A stretch of DNA of 64,000 nucleotides from Stieleria sedimenti (GTDB taxonomy: Bacteria > Planctomycetota > Planctomycetia > Pirellulales > Pirellulaceae), in contig NZ_JANZKV010000072.1 in assembly GCF_025060895.1 (NCBI RefSeq), positions 1 to 64,000 on the forward strand, read 5' to 3'. Shown here one piece after another: positions 35,315 to 43,007 of this stretch. Numbering within the stretch: the first letter of the stretch is position 1; every line of letters starts with the position of its first letter. The notes under the pieces are model-generated. The model was not told where the DNA came from. It saw only the letters and a list, made by a program, of their open reading frames with translations, and made no database searches. The translations under genes and the position numbers were made by a program.

Positions 35315-35901
35315 TGCAATCCCTCGAGACGTTGCCGCGGTTTACGATTCTGATTCACACGGTCGGCCAGGGTTTCGCCAGGCGGCAACCGTCTGCTGGG
35401 CGGGGCATTGCCGCAGGACCGGTGCATTGGGATTGGTTGTTCCAACCGCCGGGCGATCGATCAGGCGGTCCAGCGGACGATTCACGCGCTGATCACCTCA
35501 AAAAAACAACGCCAATTGCAGGGTTATGGACCTGGGCGACCGACCCCTTGCCCGAGTTGGACAAGCCGCCATCGGATCGGGTGGATCGGATCACTACGCC
35601 GGCGCTGCGGTTGGCCGATCATCGCGAGCGTTATTTGGATTTCGAAGGTGACATCGGGGCCGGCCGCGGATTGGTCCGGCAACTTGCCACGGGGCGATAC
35701 GAATTGAAACGTCAGACGGCGGCCTGCTTCGAAGCTCGGTTGCGATGGACGCGTTCAACCACTGAAGGTTCAACCACGGGGATGCGTCAGGGTCGCGACG
35801 CCGACGCCTGGATGGTGATTCGCTTTTCGCAATCGGATGGAGATGCGGCGGAGCAGAATCAAACGTGGACAGCAACCCTGTTCTCCGAGCGGGACACTTA
35901 G
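35314..35901 (+). CDS. protein related to the LigD 3'-phosphoesterase domain
   Basis: A 195-residue protein. The pattern F(T/V)ILIHT…HWDWLF…TWAT…P…RLADHRERYLDFEGDIGAGRGLV…GRYEL matches the layout of LigD 3'-phosphoesterase (PE) domains, which trim 3' ends in bacterial non-homologous end joining. Stand-alone PE-like proteins exist in many bacteria. Several catalytic His of LigD-PE (the HxHxD-like start) are only partly recognisable: HT near residue 14 and HWDW near 40. Activity is thus uncertain. Translation is coupled to DUF4112. No ku or ligD gene is in the window. Confidence 0.6.
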   Translation: MQSLETLPRFTILIHTVGQGFARRQPSAGRGIAAGPVHWDWLFQPPGDRSGGPADDSRADHLKKTTPIAGLWTWATDPLPELDKPPSDRVDRITTPALRLADHRERYLDFEGDIGAGRGLVRQLATGRYELKRQTAACFEARLRWTRSTTEGSTTGMRQGRDADAWMVIRFSQSDGDAAEQNQTWTATLFSERDT

Positions 35902-35919
35902 CGACGCACGGAAAACAAG

Positions 35920-35974
35920 TGGGATAGGCTTCCAGCCTGTCGACGCCGGAATGACAGGCTGGAAGCGTATCCCA
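35920..35974. repeat. long hairpin, 22-base arms
   Basis: Arms TGGGATAGGCTTCCAGCCTG… (35920-35941) and its reverse complement (35953-35974) match in 21 of 22 positions, with an 11-base loop. It resembles the array unit at 21461 (TAAGCTTCCAGCTTG). It lies 19 bases after the PE-like gene and may terminate it. Confidence 0.8.
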
Positions 35975-36107
35975 AATCGAACACCCCGACACGCAACGCT
36001 GTGACGCCTTTGATTCTCGTGTTGCACGGGTTTTTAGCGGCAGGCCGCGAGCCCAAGACCGCTGCAAAACGCTTCACCGCGTTGCCCGACACAATGCCGT
36101 CGCCCGC

Positions 36108-36896
36108 TCACAAACCGCGGGATGAAGGGGTGTCCGAGAGAGTCTCGGATTCCGGTTCGTCGTCCAGTTGTGCGAGCTTGTAGATCTCACCTTGGGGCGT
36201 GAACGTGGACGATTGCAAGTCACCGGTTTGTCCGGTGACGGTGAGGTATTGGTCGGCGAGTTCGATCGATTCGATGATCACGGAACCGTCCATGTGCCCC
36301 GGATACTGGTCGGGTACGTCGATCAGTGCGATCGATTCACCGTCCTGAGTGTCCCATTGCAAGTTCAGGTTGGTCTTTGATGCGATCAACTTGATTCGAT
36401 CTTTGAACTGAGACAGTGGCAGCGGCAACGCACCGGCGCGGATTTGCTTGATCGAGACGGCCAGGCGGTTGGGTTGGTCGGTCAATTGGACACTTAGCTC
36501 GCAGGACAGAACGGCGTCGAGGCGATGGTCCTTGAATCGAGCGGCGGCCATCAACAGGCCGTCTTGAATCATCACGCGAGGCTCTTGCAACCCTTTGGCT
36601 TCCAGTGTGGGGAATCGCTTGGGAAGTTGATCGATCAGCCAGGCGTTGATTTGTTCGGCGGCAAACTGGGCCTGCCACAGCCCGGGTTGGGCGACATCGT
36701 CTTGCAGTTTCTGAACGTCCGATTCGAGCTGCTCGACCGACTCGGCGACGTCTTGCGGTGGCGGGGCGGCGATGGCACGCTCGTAAAATTCAGGCACTTT
36801 CTTGGTTTCACGGTGAGCCCAAAACGCTGTGGCACCGAGCGAGGCGACGAGTAATGCGCCGACCAACAGCAATCGTTTGATCAGTCGCATCCACAT
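36108..36896 (-). CDS. membrane-anchored protein, unknown function
   Basis: A 262-residue protein with a basic N-terminus and one helix at about residues 8-26 (LLLVGALLVASLGATAFWA), then a predicted coiled coil (DVAESVEQLESDVQKLQDDVAQ) and a soluble domain with EQINAWLIDQLPKRFP…GLQEPRVMIQDGLLMAAARF. That last pattern is shared by planctomycete proteins I cannot name. It ends in an acidic tail. The start lies 15 bases after the stop of the 1020-residue gene, so the two are probably one transcript. Confidence 0.68.
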   Translation of the reverse strand: MWMRLIKRLLLVGALLVASLGATAFWAHRETKKVPEFYERAIAAPPPQDVAESVEQLESDVQKLQDDVAQPGLWQAQFAAEQINAWLIDQLPKRFPTLEAKGLQEPRVMIQDGLLMAAARFKDHRLDAVLSCELSVQLTDQPNRLAVSIKQIRAGALPLPLSQFKDRIKLIASKTNLNLQWDTQDGESIALIDVPDQYPGHMDGSVIIESIELADQYLTVTGQTGDLQSSTFTPQGEIYKLAQLDDEPESETLSDTPSSRGL

Positions 36897-36911
36897 AAAC
36901 AGTCTTCCTCT

Positions 36912-39900
36912 TTAGAATCGAATCGGCTTCGGTAACCAGTCACGCAGTCGATCGGCGACGCTTTCACGTTTCGGGTGGGGCTCCGCCATGGTATCGGCGC
37001 GGCCCGCGGTGGGGGTCGGAATCGATCCGGAATGATGGACGACGCCGGACGCCGGCGAAGAGTTTCCCGTCGCAGCATCCGATGGAGGGGTGCCCCGCTG
37101 ATGGGATCGAGCCATCAAGTATCGCGACCACCCATTATTTAGCAGTCCGACAGCGGGTTTCAAGTTTCCGCGTTGAAGGCCTTGGATTGCCAGGAAGGCG
37201 TTGTCCTGCAATGCCGTTCGCTCGGCTCCGGTCGGGAACCGGTCGTGCAGATGGACGTCATCGATCCAAATTTTTCCTGGCGAGAGGCTGTCGATCGTCA
37301 ATCGAACGGATTCCATTTCTTCGCGATGGATTCGTTCGGCTTCCAAGACGACATGCCGGGGTTGCCAATGTCCGTCGCAGGGGACATCGAATTCGGTTGA
37401 GATGCGAACGGGTTTCCCCAACCGATTCCCCTCCAGCGAAACGCGAACGCGGTGTCGAGGTGCCTCTTTGTGTGAAGCCGTCGTTGCACTGGTTTTCAAG
37501 ATCGGTGACGCGTTGGGGTCAGCTTCGACGGTCTTTTTATTTGCACGGATGGCAAACGAGACGGCCAGCCGGCCCGAACGCGGCACCGGAATGGGTTCAC
37601 TGACCAACCAGATGCGGCCCGCCGAGGCGGTGTCAGCGGTCATGCGGATCGAATGGGATCCCTCGATCGATTCGGTGGAGTCGAGCGTGACGGCGCCGGC
37701 GGGGAACTGCGTATGCATCCAGCCGACGATGCCGACTTGGCCTTCGATCTCGAAACCGCCATTGGTCAATTCGATGTAATCGTCGGGCAACGCCAGGGTG
37801 CCGATCTTACCGACGACTTCAGCGACATGTGCTTTGAGCCGCTTCAGCGTTTCCGCTCCGCCGACCATGTTGCCCTGCCAGGCGACCAGTTGAATCGGAT
37901 CGGTTTCCCCGCGGACTTGCAGCCGAACGATGGACGTCGGAGCGACGGTCAGCAATCGTGTGTCGGCGACGCCGGTCGGTTGGACAATCGCGTTGGTGTC
38001 GTCTGCGCGGAGCAGGCTGCAGTCGGCGATCCGCCGGGTGGAGAACTGCAGTTTGACCTGACTGGTCCAAGGGGCCTTGTTGATCACGGTGAGCCGGATC
38101 GGTGACGGTTGATCGGGCGATGGGGCTTGGTCGGATGTTGGAGCGGGGGCCGTTTGGTTCACCAACACATGCACGTAATCCGAATCGACATCCGCTGACG
38201 AAGACACCGGTGTGGCATCGATTGGCGTTTGCCGGTAGTGGTGGATCGTTTCGCGAAAGGACCGCTCCAGTGCGAGCGGCAGTTCCCTGGCCGGAATCGA
38301 AACAACGTCGGTGGGGCTCTGGACACATGATTTCAGGAATCGCAGGGACGTTTTCATCGAGGTTTGCCCGTCGATCGCCCCCGTTTCCAAATGCAACAGT
38401 CGTCCCGGGTGTGCCGCTTCGTCCAAGTTCGGCCGGCCCGGCCGACGTGGGATGACCCGCACCGGCCCGGACGCGGACCAGGCAGCGACCGCCGCTTCAA
38501 AGTAGTCGCCGAGCCACAGCGGACCTGGAGCCGACTGCGCCTGCGCTGAGGCTGGCTGGTCTGCGGTTGCCTGTGCTGGAGGGGCTTGGCCGGCGGCCGA
38601 AATCCATCCTCGTGTATCGATCGCAACGGAGGCTTCATCGTAGCCAAACCAAGCGGCGTGGGTGGCCAGCCGCGAAGTCGCTTTCCACAAGTAGAACATC
38701 AGTGCGGTTGATTCAGCGTAATCACCACGCGCGACTTGGTTCGTGTAGTCCGTGTTCAGGTCGGTCAGCCAATTGGGCGAATCAACCCGCAGGGTGACGT
38801 GGCGTGGCGTCTTGTGTTCGTCCGAGGCGGATTCGCCGGAAACGGGTTCGTCCAGAAGCAGCGATTTGATGGAAATCGATTGGTCGCCGGATTCGTTGCT
38901 GATCCGGACGAACTCGTGGCCGTCGTGAGCGAAGTGCAAGATTTGATGTGTGACGACGGCGGCAAGACTGTCGGAGGCCACATCCATGGGGCGACCGACG
39001 GACAGCGTGACGGTACGCGTGACGGGTTGGAATTCTGGGGTGTTCGCGAATTCGATGCGCGCGGTTTTGGGGGCCGCGTCGAGGGTCGACTCGGCCAACG
39101 TGAGGGACAGTTGGTACGGTTGATGCGGCTTCAATTCGCCCAGGAATCCGACCATGGACTGGCCGGGGGCAAGTTCATGCGGCTGGTCCCGCGCGGCGTG
39201 ACGCCGCGTTGACAGGGTCAGCGATTCGCTGACGCGTTTGACATTCGGGACCAATTTTGTCGCCCCGTTCGGCATCCAGGCCGGTCGCTGCCAATCGGAC
39301 GGATCGATCGGCTCGATGCTGCCGATTCGCCGCCAGGTGATGGGTTCGACGTCGTCATCGGTCTTGTCTTGAAAAACCATCCAGGGCGTTTGCACCGAAG
39401 CGAGTTGATTAGGCGAACGTGTCAAACGCGACCAGATGCGGTCGGATTTTTCGCTCAGCCGGCAACGGATTTCGTAGACACCTGGTTGGTCGGGCGATGA
39501 AGCCGCGATCGCGATTTCCTCGCAGTCACCCGAGGGGCTGAGCCGAAGATCGGTCTGTTCGCGGCCGACCACCGCACCATCTTCGACACGGATCAGCTCG
39601 TAATGGAGTGTCAGCTCGCGATCGGCGTATTGCGGTAACGATCGGATCTTGACCGACAGTTGATGTTTGTCGTCGGCATCGACCAGCGGCCAAGCCGGGT
39701 TGGTCGAATGAAACTCAAACGGACGTGTCGCCAGATTCGACCACTGGCGGTCGGGCGGATCACTCGCCGGCACGTCACTCGGCGTCTTGGAATCAGCGGC
39801 CGCTCCCGTTGATGCCTCGATCGCAGTGTCCGTGAATGCCTCTGTCGGCGTTTGTGCGTGACTCTCCGCCACCAGCACCGTCCAAACGACCACCAGCGTG

Positions 39901-39974
39901 ACGCTCGCCCCGAAGACGAACGCGGCAGAGCGGTGCGCGTTGAGGAATGCGGGAGGACATCCGTGTCCGATCAT
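36912..39974 (-). CDS. large secreted multidomain protein, unknown function
   Basis: A 1020-residue protein with a signal peptide or anchor at about residues 17-41 (AAFVFGASVTLVVVWTVLVAESHA). The body is beta-rich. A region at about 740-900 reads ELTNGGFEIEGQVGIVGWMHTQFPAGAVTLDSTESIEGSHSIRM, followed by FAIRANK and IWIDDVHLHD, which is the layout of a carbohydrate-binding-like jelly-roll (CBM4/9 type). The C-terminal 80 residues are Pro/Ser-rich. No glycosidase or protease motif was seen. It is upstream of, and probably cotranscribed with, the gene at 36108. A role in the cell surface or in binding polysaccharide is inference only. Confidence 0.7.
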   Translation of the reverse strand: MIGHGCPPAFLNAHRSAAFVFGASVTLVVVWTVLVAESHAQTPTEAFTDTAIEASTGAAADSKTPSDVPASDPPDRQWSNLATRPFEFHSTNPAWPLVDADDKHQLSVKIRSLPQYADRELTLHYELIRVEDGAVVGREQTDLRLSPSGDCEEIAIAASSPDQPGVYEIRCRLSEKSDRIWSRLTRSPNQLASVQTPWMVFQDKTDDDVEPITWRRIGSIEPIDPSDWQRPAWMPNGATKLVPNVKRVSESLTLSTRRHAARDQPHELAPGQSMVGFLGELKPHQPYQLSLTLAESTLDAAPKTARIEFANTPEFQPVTRTVTLSVGRPMDVASDSLAAVVTHQILHFAHDGHEFVRISNESGDQSISIKSLLLDEPVSGESASDEHKTPRHVTLRVDSPNWLTDLNTDYTNQVARGDYAESTALMFYLWKATSRLATHAAWFGYDEASVAIDTRGWISAAGQAPPAQATADQPASAQAQSAPGPLWLGDYFEAAVAAWSASGPVRVIPRRPGRPNLDEAAHPGRLLHLETGAIDGQTSMKTSLRFLKSCVQSPTDVVSIPARELPLALERSFRETIHHYRQTPIDATPVSSSADVDSDYVHVLVNQTAPAPTSDQAPSPDQPSPIRLTVINKAPWTSQVKLQFSTRRIADCSLLRADDTNAIVQPTGVADTRLLTVAPTSIVRLQVRGETDPIQLVAWQGNMVGGAETLKRLKAHVAEVVGKIGTLALPDDYIELTNGGFEIEGQVGIVGWMHTQFPAGAVTLDSTESIEGSHSIRMTADTASAGRIWLVSEPIPVPRSGRLAVSFAIRANKKTVEADPNASPILKTSATTASHKEAPRHRVRVSLEGNRLGKPVRISTEFDVPCDGHWQPRHVVLEAERIHREEMESVRLTIDSLSPGKIWIDDVHLHDRFPTGAERTALQDNAFLAIQGLQRGNLKPAVGLLNNGWSRYLMARSHQRGTPPSDAATGNSSPASGVVHHSGSIPTPTAGRADTMAEPHPKRESVADRLRDWLPKPIRF

Positions 39975-40019
39975 GACAGGTGAAAGTCGCGAGAGTGGAG
40001 GAGCAAGACTGGTCGGAGA

Positions 40020-41114
40020 CTAGCTCGCAACGGCCTTGCTCGGCAAGACGAATCGGTCACGAATCCACTCCCCGGCCGCGTCGAGCGTTTCCTGGGCGTC
40101 GCGAATCCGATACCCCAACTCGGTCTCGGCGCGGCGGCTGGAATACCAATGGTATTGGCTGCTCATCCTCACCCCGGCGCTGTTGAAGTCGGGTTCCTGG
40201 CCGGTCACGCGCCCCCAGGCGTCGCCGACCAGCCCGGCCAGGTACTCGATGCCGGGACCGGCCGATCGGATCGGGGGGCGTTTCCCCATGCGTTTGGCCA
40301 TTTCGGTCCAAAGTTTTTCATAGGTCCAATTGTGCCCGGCGAGAATGAATTCACGTCCGTTGGGGCAATCGCCATCGAGTGCCGCGATCACCCCGGCGGC
40401 GACATCGCGGGAGTCACACAAGCTGCAGCCACCCGAGGGAGCGATCGGCTTCCAGCCCGATCCGACTTCTAGCATCATCCGCCCGCTGCTGGGTTTCCAG
40501 TCCCATGGCCCCAGCATGAATCCCGGATGCAGGATCACGGTTTTCAGTCCATCCGGGATCGCCTGACGAATCACTTCGACCGACGCGCGTTTACTTTGGA
40601 CATAGGCACATGGGACCTGTCCTCCGGCGTGTTCCAAGGGCGTCGTTTCGTCGGCGATTGTGCGGGGGGATCCGAGGGCGATCGCGTTGACGGTTCCGAT
40701 GGCCGCGAGTTTCTTGGCGTGGCGGACACAGGATTCGACGATACGGCGGGTGCCGTCTCGATTGACCTGCATCGATTGCTCGATCTTGTGCCAGCCCAAA
40801 TGAATCATCGCAGCGGCGTGGACGACCGCGTCGCACTCGGCGATGGCTTGATCGACCGGGTCGTCCAGCGGGTCGGCACTGCATTCGCCAGATTCGCCAG
40901 CGGGTTCGCCAACGGCTTCCCCGTCGGATCGGCCGTCGGATTGGCCCGGCGGCGGCACCAGCGAACTGTGGACCAGTTCGACGTCCAAGCCGGCAAAGAC
41001 TTCGGCGTCCGGTTCGCTGCGGACCAACGCCAGGACGGAATCGCCGCGCTCGTTGAGTTGGCGGATCACGGTGTTTCCCAGTAGTCCGGTCCCTCCGGTG
41101 ACGAAGACTCGCAT
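40020..41114 (-). CDS. NAD-dependent epimerase/dehydratase (extended SDR)
   Basis: A 364-residue extended SDR. VTGGTGLLGNTVIRQL is the Rossmann motif; the active-site pair is YVQSK, with upstream IGTVNAIALG. An insertion of about 35 residues after strand 3 (rich in Gly, Glu and Ser; GRSDGEAVGEPAGESGE) is not typical for the family and may be a loop of repeat origin. It resembles the SDR at 4971, yet the two share only the family motifs by eye. ATG 41114 starts the Rossmann strand. A 20-base perfect palindrome lies 46 bases upstream. Confidence 0.82.
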   Translation of the reverse strand: MRVFVTGGTGLLGNTVIRQLNERGDSVLALVRSEPDAEVFAGLDVELVHSSLVPPPGQSDGRSDGEAVGEPAGESGECSADPLDDPVDQAIAECDAVVHAAAMIHLGWHKIEQSMQVNRDGTRRIVESCVRHAKKLAAIGTVNAIALGSPRTIADETTPLEHAGGQVPCAYVQSKRASVEVIRQAIPDGLKTVILHPGFMLGPWDWKPSSGRMMLEVGSGWKPIAPSGGCSLCDSRDVAAGVIAALDGDCPNGREFILAGHNWTYEKLWTEMAKRMGKRPPIRSAGPGIEYLAGLVGDAWGRVTGQEPDFNSAGVRMSSQYHWYSSRRAETELGYRIRDAQETLDAAGEWIRDRFVLPSKAVAS

Positions 41115-41548
41115 GGTGTGATTGGGTAGCTGGGGTTTGCGGTTGAAAGCGTCGGTAAGGTGGCCGCCGCGGCGGCCACTTTCGGCCACCGTCGGCGACG
41201 GGAGGATATTCCGGGTTCTGGGGCGGCCAGAGAAATGTTTTTTAATGTGAATTTAGGTTCCCTTAAAGGCCCCTGGGATTTGCCCGCAACGCTAAAAATC
41301 GGCAAAAACGGGGTGAGAGGGGCTAAATCGAGCGAAACCTCCCGAAGCAGGTGAATTGACAACTGACCTGTGTTTTGACCACCCTGTCGATCACCAATTT
41401 GGAGCAGATCGATCGCGAGACCCCTTGGTGTCTCGGTGCAGCGATGGATGTGACTTCCCTGGTGTCGTTTCTGGGGCAACCAGTTGCGACAGATTCGAGT
41501 TTCGAATCGACGCTGGGTCTGCTCTTCCGAATCTGATGAGAGAACTGC
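41115..41548. other. 434-base gap between divergent genes
   Basis: No gene. It contains the palindrome at 41160-41179 and an unremarkable stretch up to the rpe start. A promoter for rpe is expected here, but I cannot assign hexamers. Confidence 0.45.
41160..41179. promoter_or_regulatory. perfect 20-base palindrome upstream of the SDR gene
   Basis: GTGGCCGCCGCGGCGGCCAC is self-complementary over its full length. It could be a binding site for a dimeric regulator or only a GC-rich chance palindrome. Confidence 0.35.
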
Positions 41549-42238
41549 ATGTCGCAAGACAAGCTTGAGTTAATACGCAACGCCGGACCGAGTGTCTTGC
41601 CGAGTCTACTGCTGTGCGACTTCGGCGATCTCAAAACCGAACTGGCGCGACTGGAAGATGCCGGGACGCAGGTGTTACACCTGGACGTGATGGACGGCCA
41701 TTTCGTCCCGAATTTGACGTACGGCATGCCGATCGTCGAAGGCATTCGTCGACACAGCGATCTTCCGATGGACGTCCATCTGATGATCAGCGATCCGCTG
41801 CGGTATGCCCAGCCGATGGTCGACGCCGGCGCGGACCTGCTGACGTTTCATGTCGAAGCGGTCGAGGATGCGGGCGAGGTGGCCCGCGAAATTCGCTCGA
41901 TGGGAGCGGCCGTGGGGGTGGCATTGAACCCCGACACCGATCTGTCGGCGCTGGACCGATGCCTGGACGAGGTCGACATGGTCTTGGTCATGAGCGTCAA
42001 CGCGGGGTTTGGCGGACAAGCGTTCAATCCCGTCGCCCTGGCCAAACTGGCCGCGTTGAAACAGTCCCATCCGGATCTGTTGCTTGAAATCGACGGTGGC
42101 ATCAACTTAAGGACGATCGGGGCGGCCCGAGCGGCCGGTTGCGATTTGTTCGTCGTCGGATCGGCGATCTTCAAGCAAGACGACTACGCCGCTGCGATCG
42201 CGGCGCTCGATGCCGAAATCGCGGGAGGGGTCTCATGA
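41549..42238 (+). CDS. rpe: ribulose-phosphate 3-epimerase
   Basis: A 229-residue TIM barrel converting ribulose-5-phosphate and xylulose-5-phosphate in the pentose phosphate pathway, cytoplasmic. Family motifs are present: PSLLLCDFGDL, HLDVMDGHFVPNLTYG (metal-binding His and Asp), MDVHLMI, MSVNAGFGGQAF (phosphate loop) and EIDGGIN (catalytic Asp and phosphate site), ending GSAIFK. Length and start agree with the family. The stop overlaps the next start as ATGA. Confidence 0.95.
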   Translation: MSQDKLELIRNAGPSVLPSLLLCDFGDLKTELARLEDAGTQVLHLDVMDGHFVPNLTYGMPIVEGIRRHSDLPMDVHLMISDPLRYAQPMVDAGADLLTFHVEAVEDAGEVAREIRSMGAAVGVALNPDTDLSALDRCLDEVDMVLVMSVNAGFGGQAFNPVALAKLAALKQSHPDLLLEIDGGINLRTIGAARAAGCDLFVVGSAIFKQDDYAAAIAALDAEIAGGVS

Positions 42239-42828
42239 TTCGTTCCGCAATGTTGACCCGGGTGTTGTTGATTCGCCCCGGCGCGACCGATTTCGATGAC
42301 CAGGGCCGCATGAAGGGTTGCCTGGACATGCCGTTGAGCAGTCGCGGCGCCGAACAGGCTGCGACGCTGGCCAAGGAACTCGCCAGCGTGAGCGTGAAGA
42401 CGATTTATTCGTCTCCCTGTGAATCGGCACGTGAGACCGCCAAACGGCTGGCAGACGAACAGCGGGCGGCCGGGCGTGAAGTCAAAGTCAAAATCATCGA
42501 TGCCTTCAGGAACCTCGATCACGGCCTGTGGCACGGAAAGCTGATCGATGAAGTACGCCGCAACCATCCCAAGGTCTATCGCCAAGGGGTCGAGCGGCCG
42601 GATGAGTTTTGTCCGCCCGGCGGTGAACCCGTCGCCGGGGCCAAGGCACGTGTCGACAAGGCCCTGCGAAAGTGCCTGAAAAAAGGACGCGACCACGTCG
42701 TCGCCATGGTGATCCCCGAACCGTTGGCGTCGGTCGTTCAGTCTCGGCTCAGCGGAGAAGACCTGGCCAGCGTCTGGAAGAGCGAAACCGACTCGGCATC
42801 CTGGTCGATGATCGAAACCGAAATGTAG
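42235..42828 (+). CDS. histidine-phosphatase-like protein lacking catalytic histidines
   Basis: A 197-residue protein with the histidine phosphatase (phosphoglycerate mutase-like) fold. The RHG motif position reads LIRPGATDF, so the nucleophilic His is Pro. Next come the expected GCLDMPLSSRGAEQA, YSSPCESARETA and the acidic element FRNLDHGLWHGK. Near the C-terminus, where VSHG-type sequence should supply the second His, it reads VAMVIPEPLASVV. Both catalytic His are thus missing, while the substrate-binding Arg residues remain, so it is probably a binding or regulatory pseudoenzyme. The gene is translationally coupled to rpe, which suggests a link to sugar phosphate metabolism. Confidence 0.78.
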   Translation: MIRSAMLTRVLLIRPGATDFDDQGRMKGCLDMPLSSRGAEQAATLAKELASVSVKTIYSSPCESARETAKRLADEQRAAGREVKVKIIDAFRNLDHGLWHGKLIDEVRRNHPKVYRQGVERPDEFCPPGGEPVAGAKARVDKALRKCLKKGRDHVVAMVIPEPLASVVQSRLSGEDLASVWKSETDSASWSMIETEM

Positions 42829-43007
42829 GGCATGCTGTGCATGCCAGGAGTCGTAGCCGTAGGGCATGCTGTGCATGCCAGATGTCGTAGCCGTAGGGCA
42901 TGCTGTGCATGCCAGATGTCGTAGCCGTAGGTCATGCTGTGCATGCCAGATGTCGTAAGCCGTAGGTCATGCTGTGCATGCCAGATGTCACGCACAGCGT
43001 GACCTAC
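42826..43007. repeat. 34-base tandem array with internal palindrome, five copies
   Basis: The unit TAGGGCATGCTGTGCATGCC plus about 14 bases (AGATGTCGTAGCCG) begins at 42826, 42860, 42894, 42928 and 42963; the last interval is one base longer. Each unit holds GGCATG-CTGTG-CATGCC, a small hairpin. The array begins in the stop codon of the phosphatase-like gene and ends next to the stop codon of the convergent gene, thus filling the whole gap. It has no unique spacers, so it is not CRISPR. Confidence 0.9.

Noticed and set aside
42826-43007. Possible CRISPR array
   Set aside because: Units are directly adjacent and nearly identical throughout, without unique spacers, and there are no cas genes.
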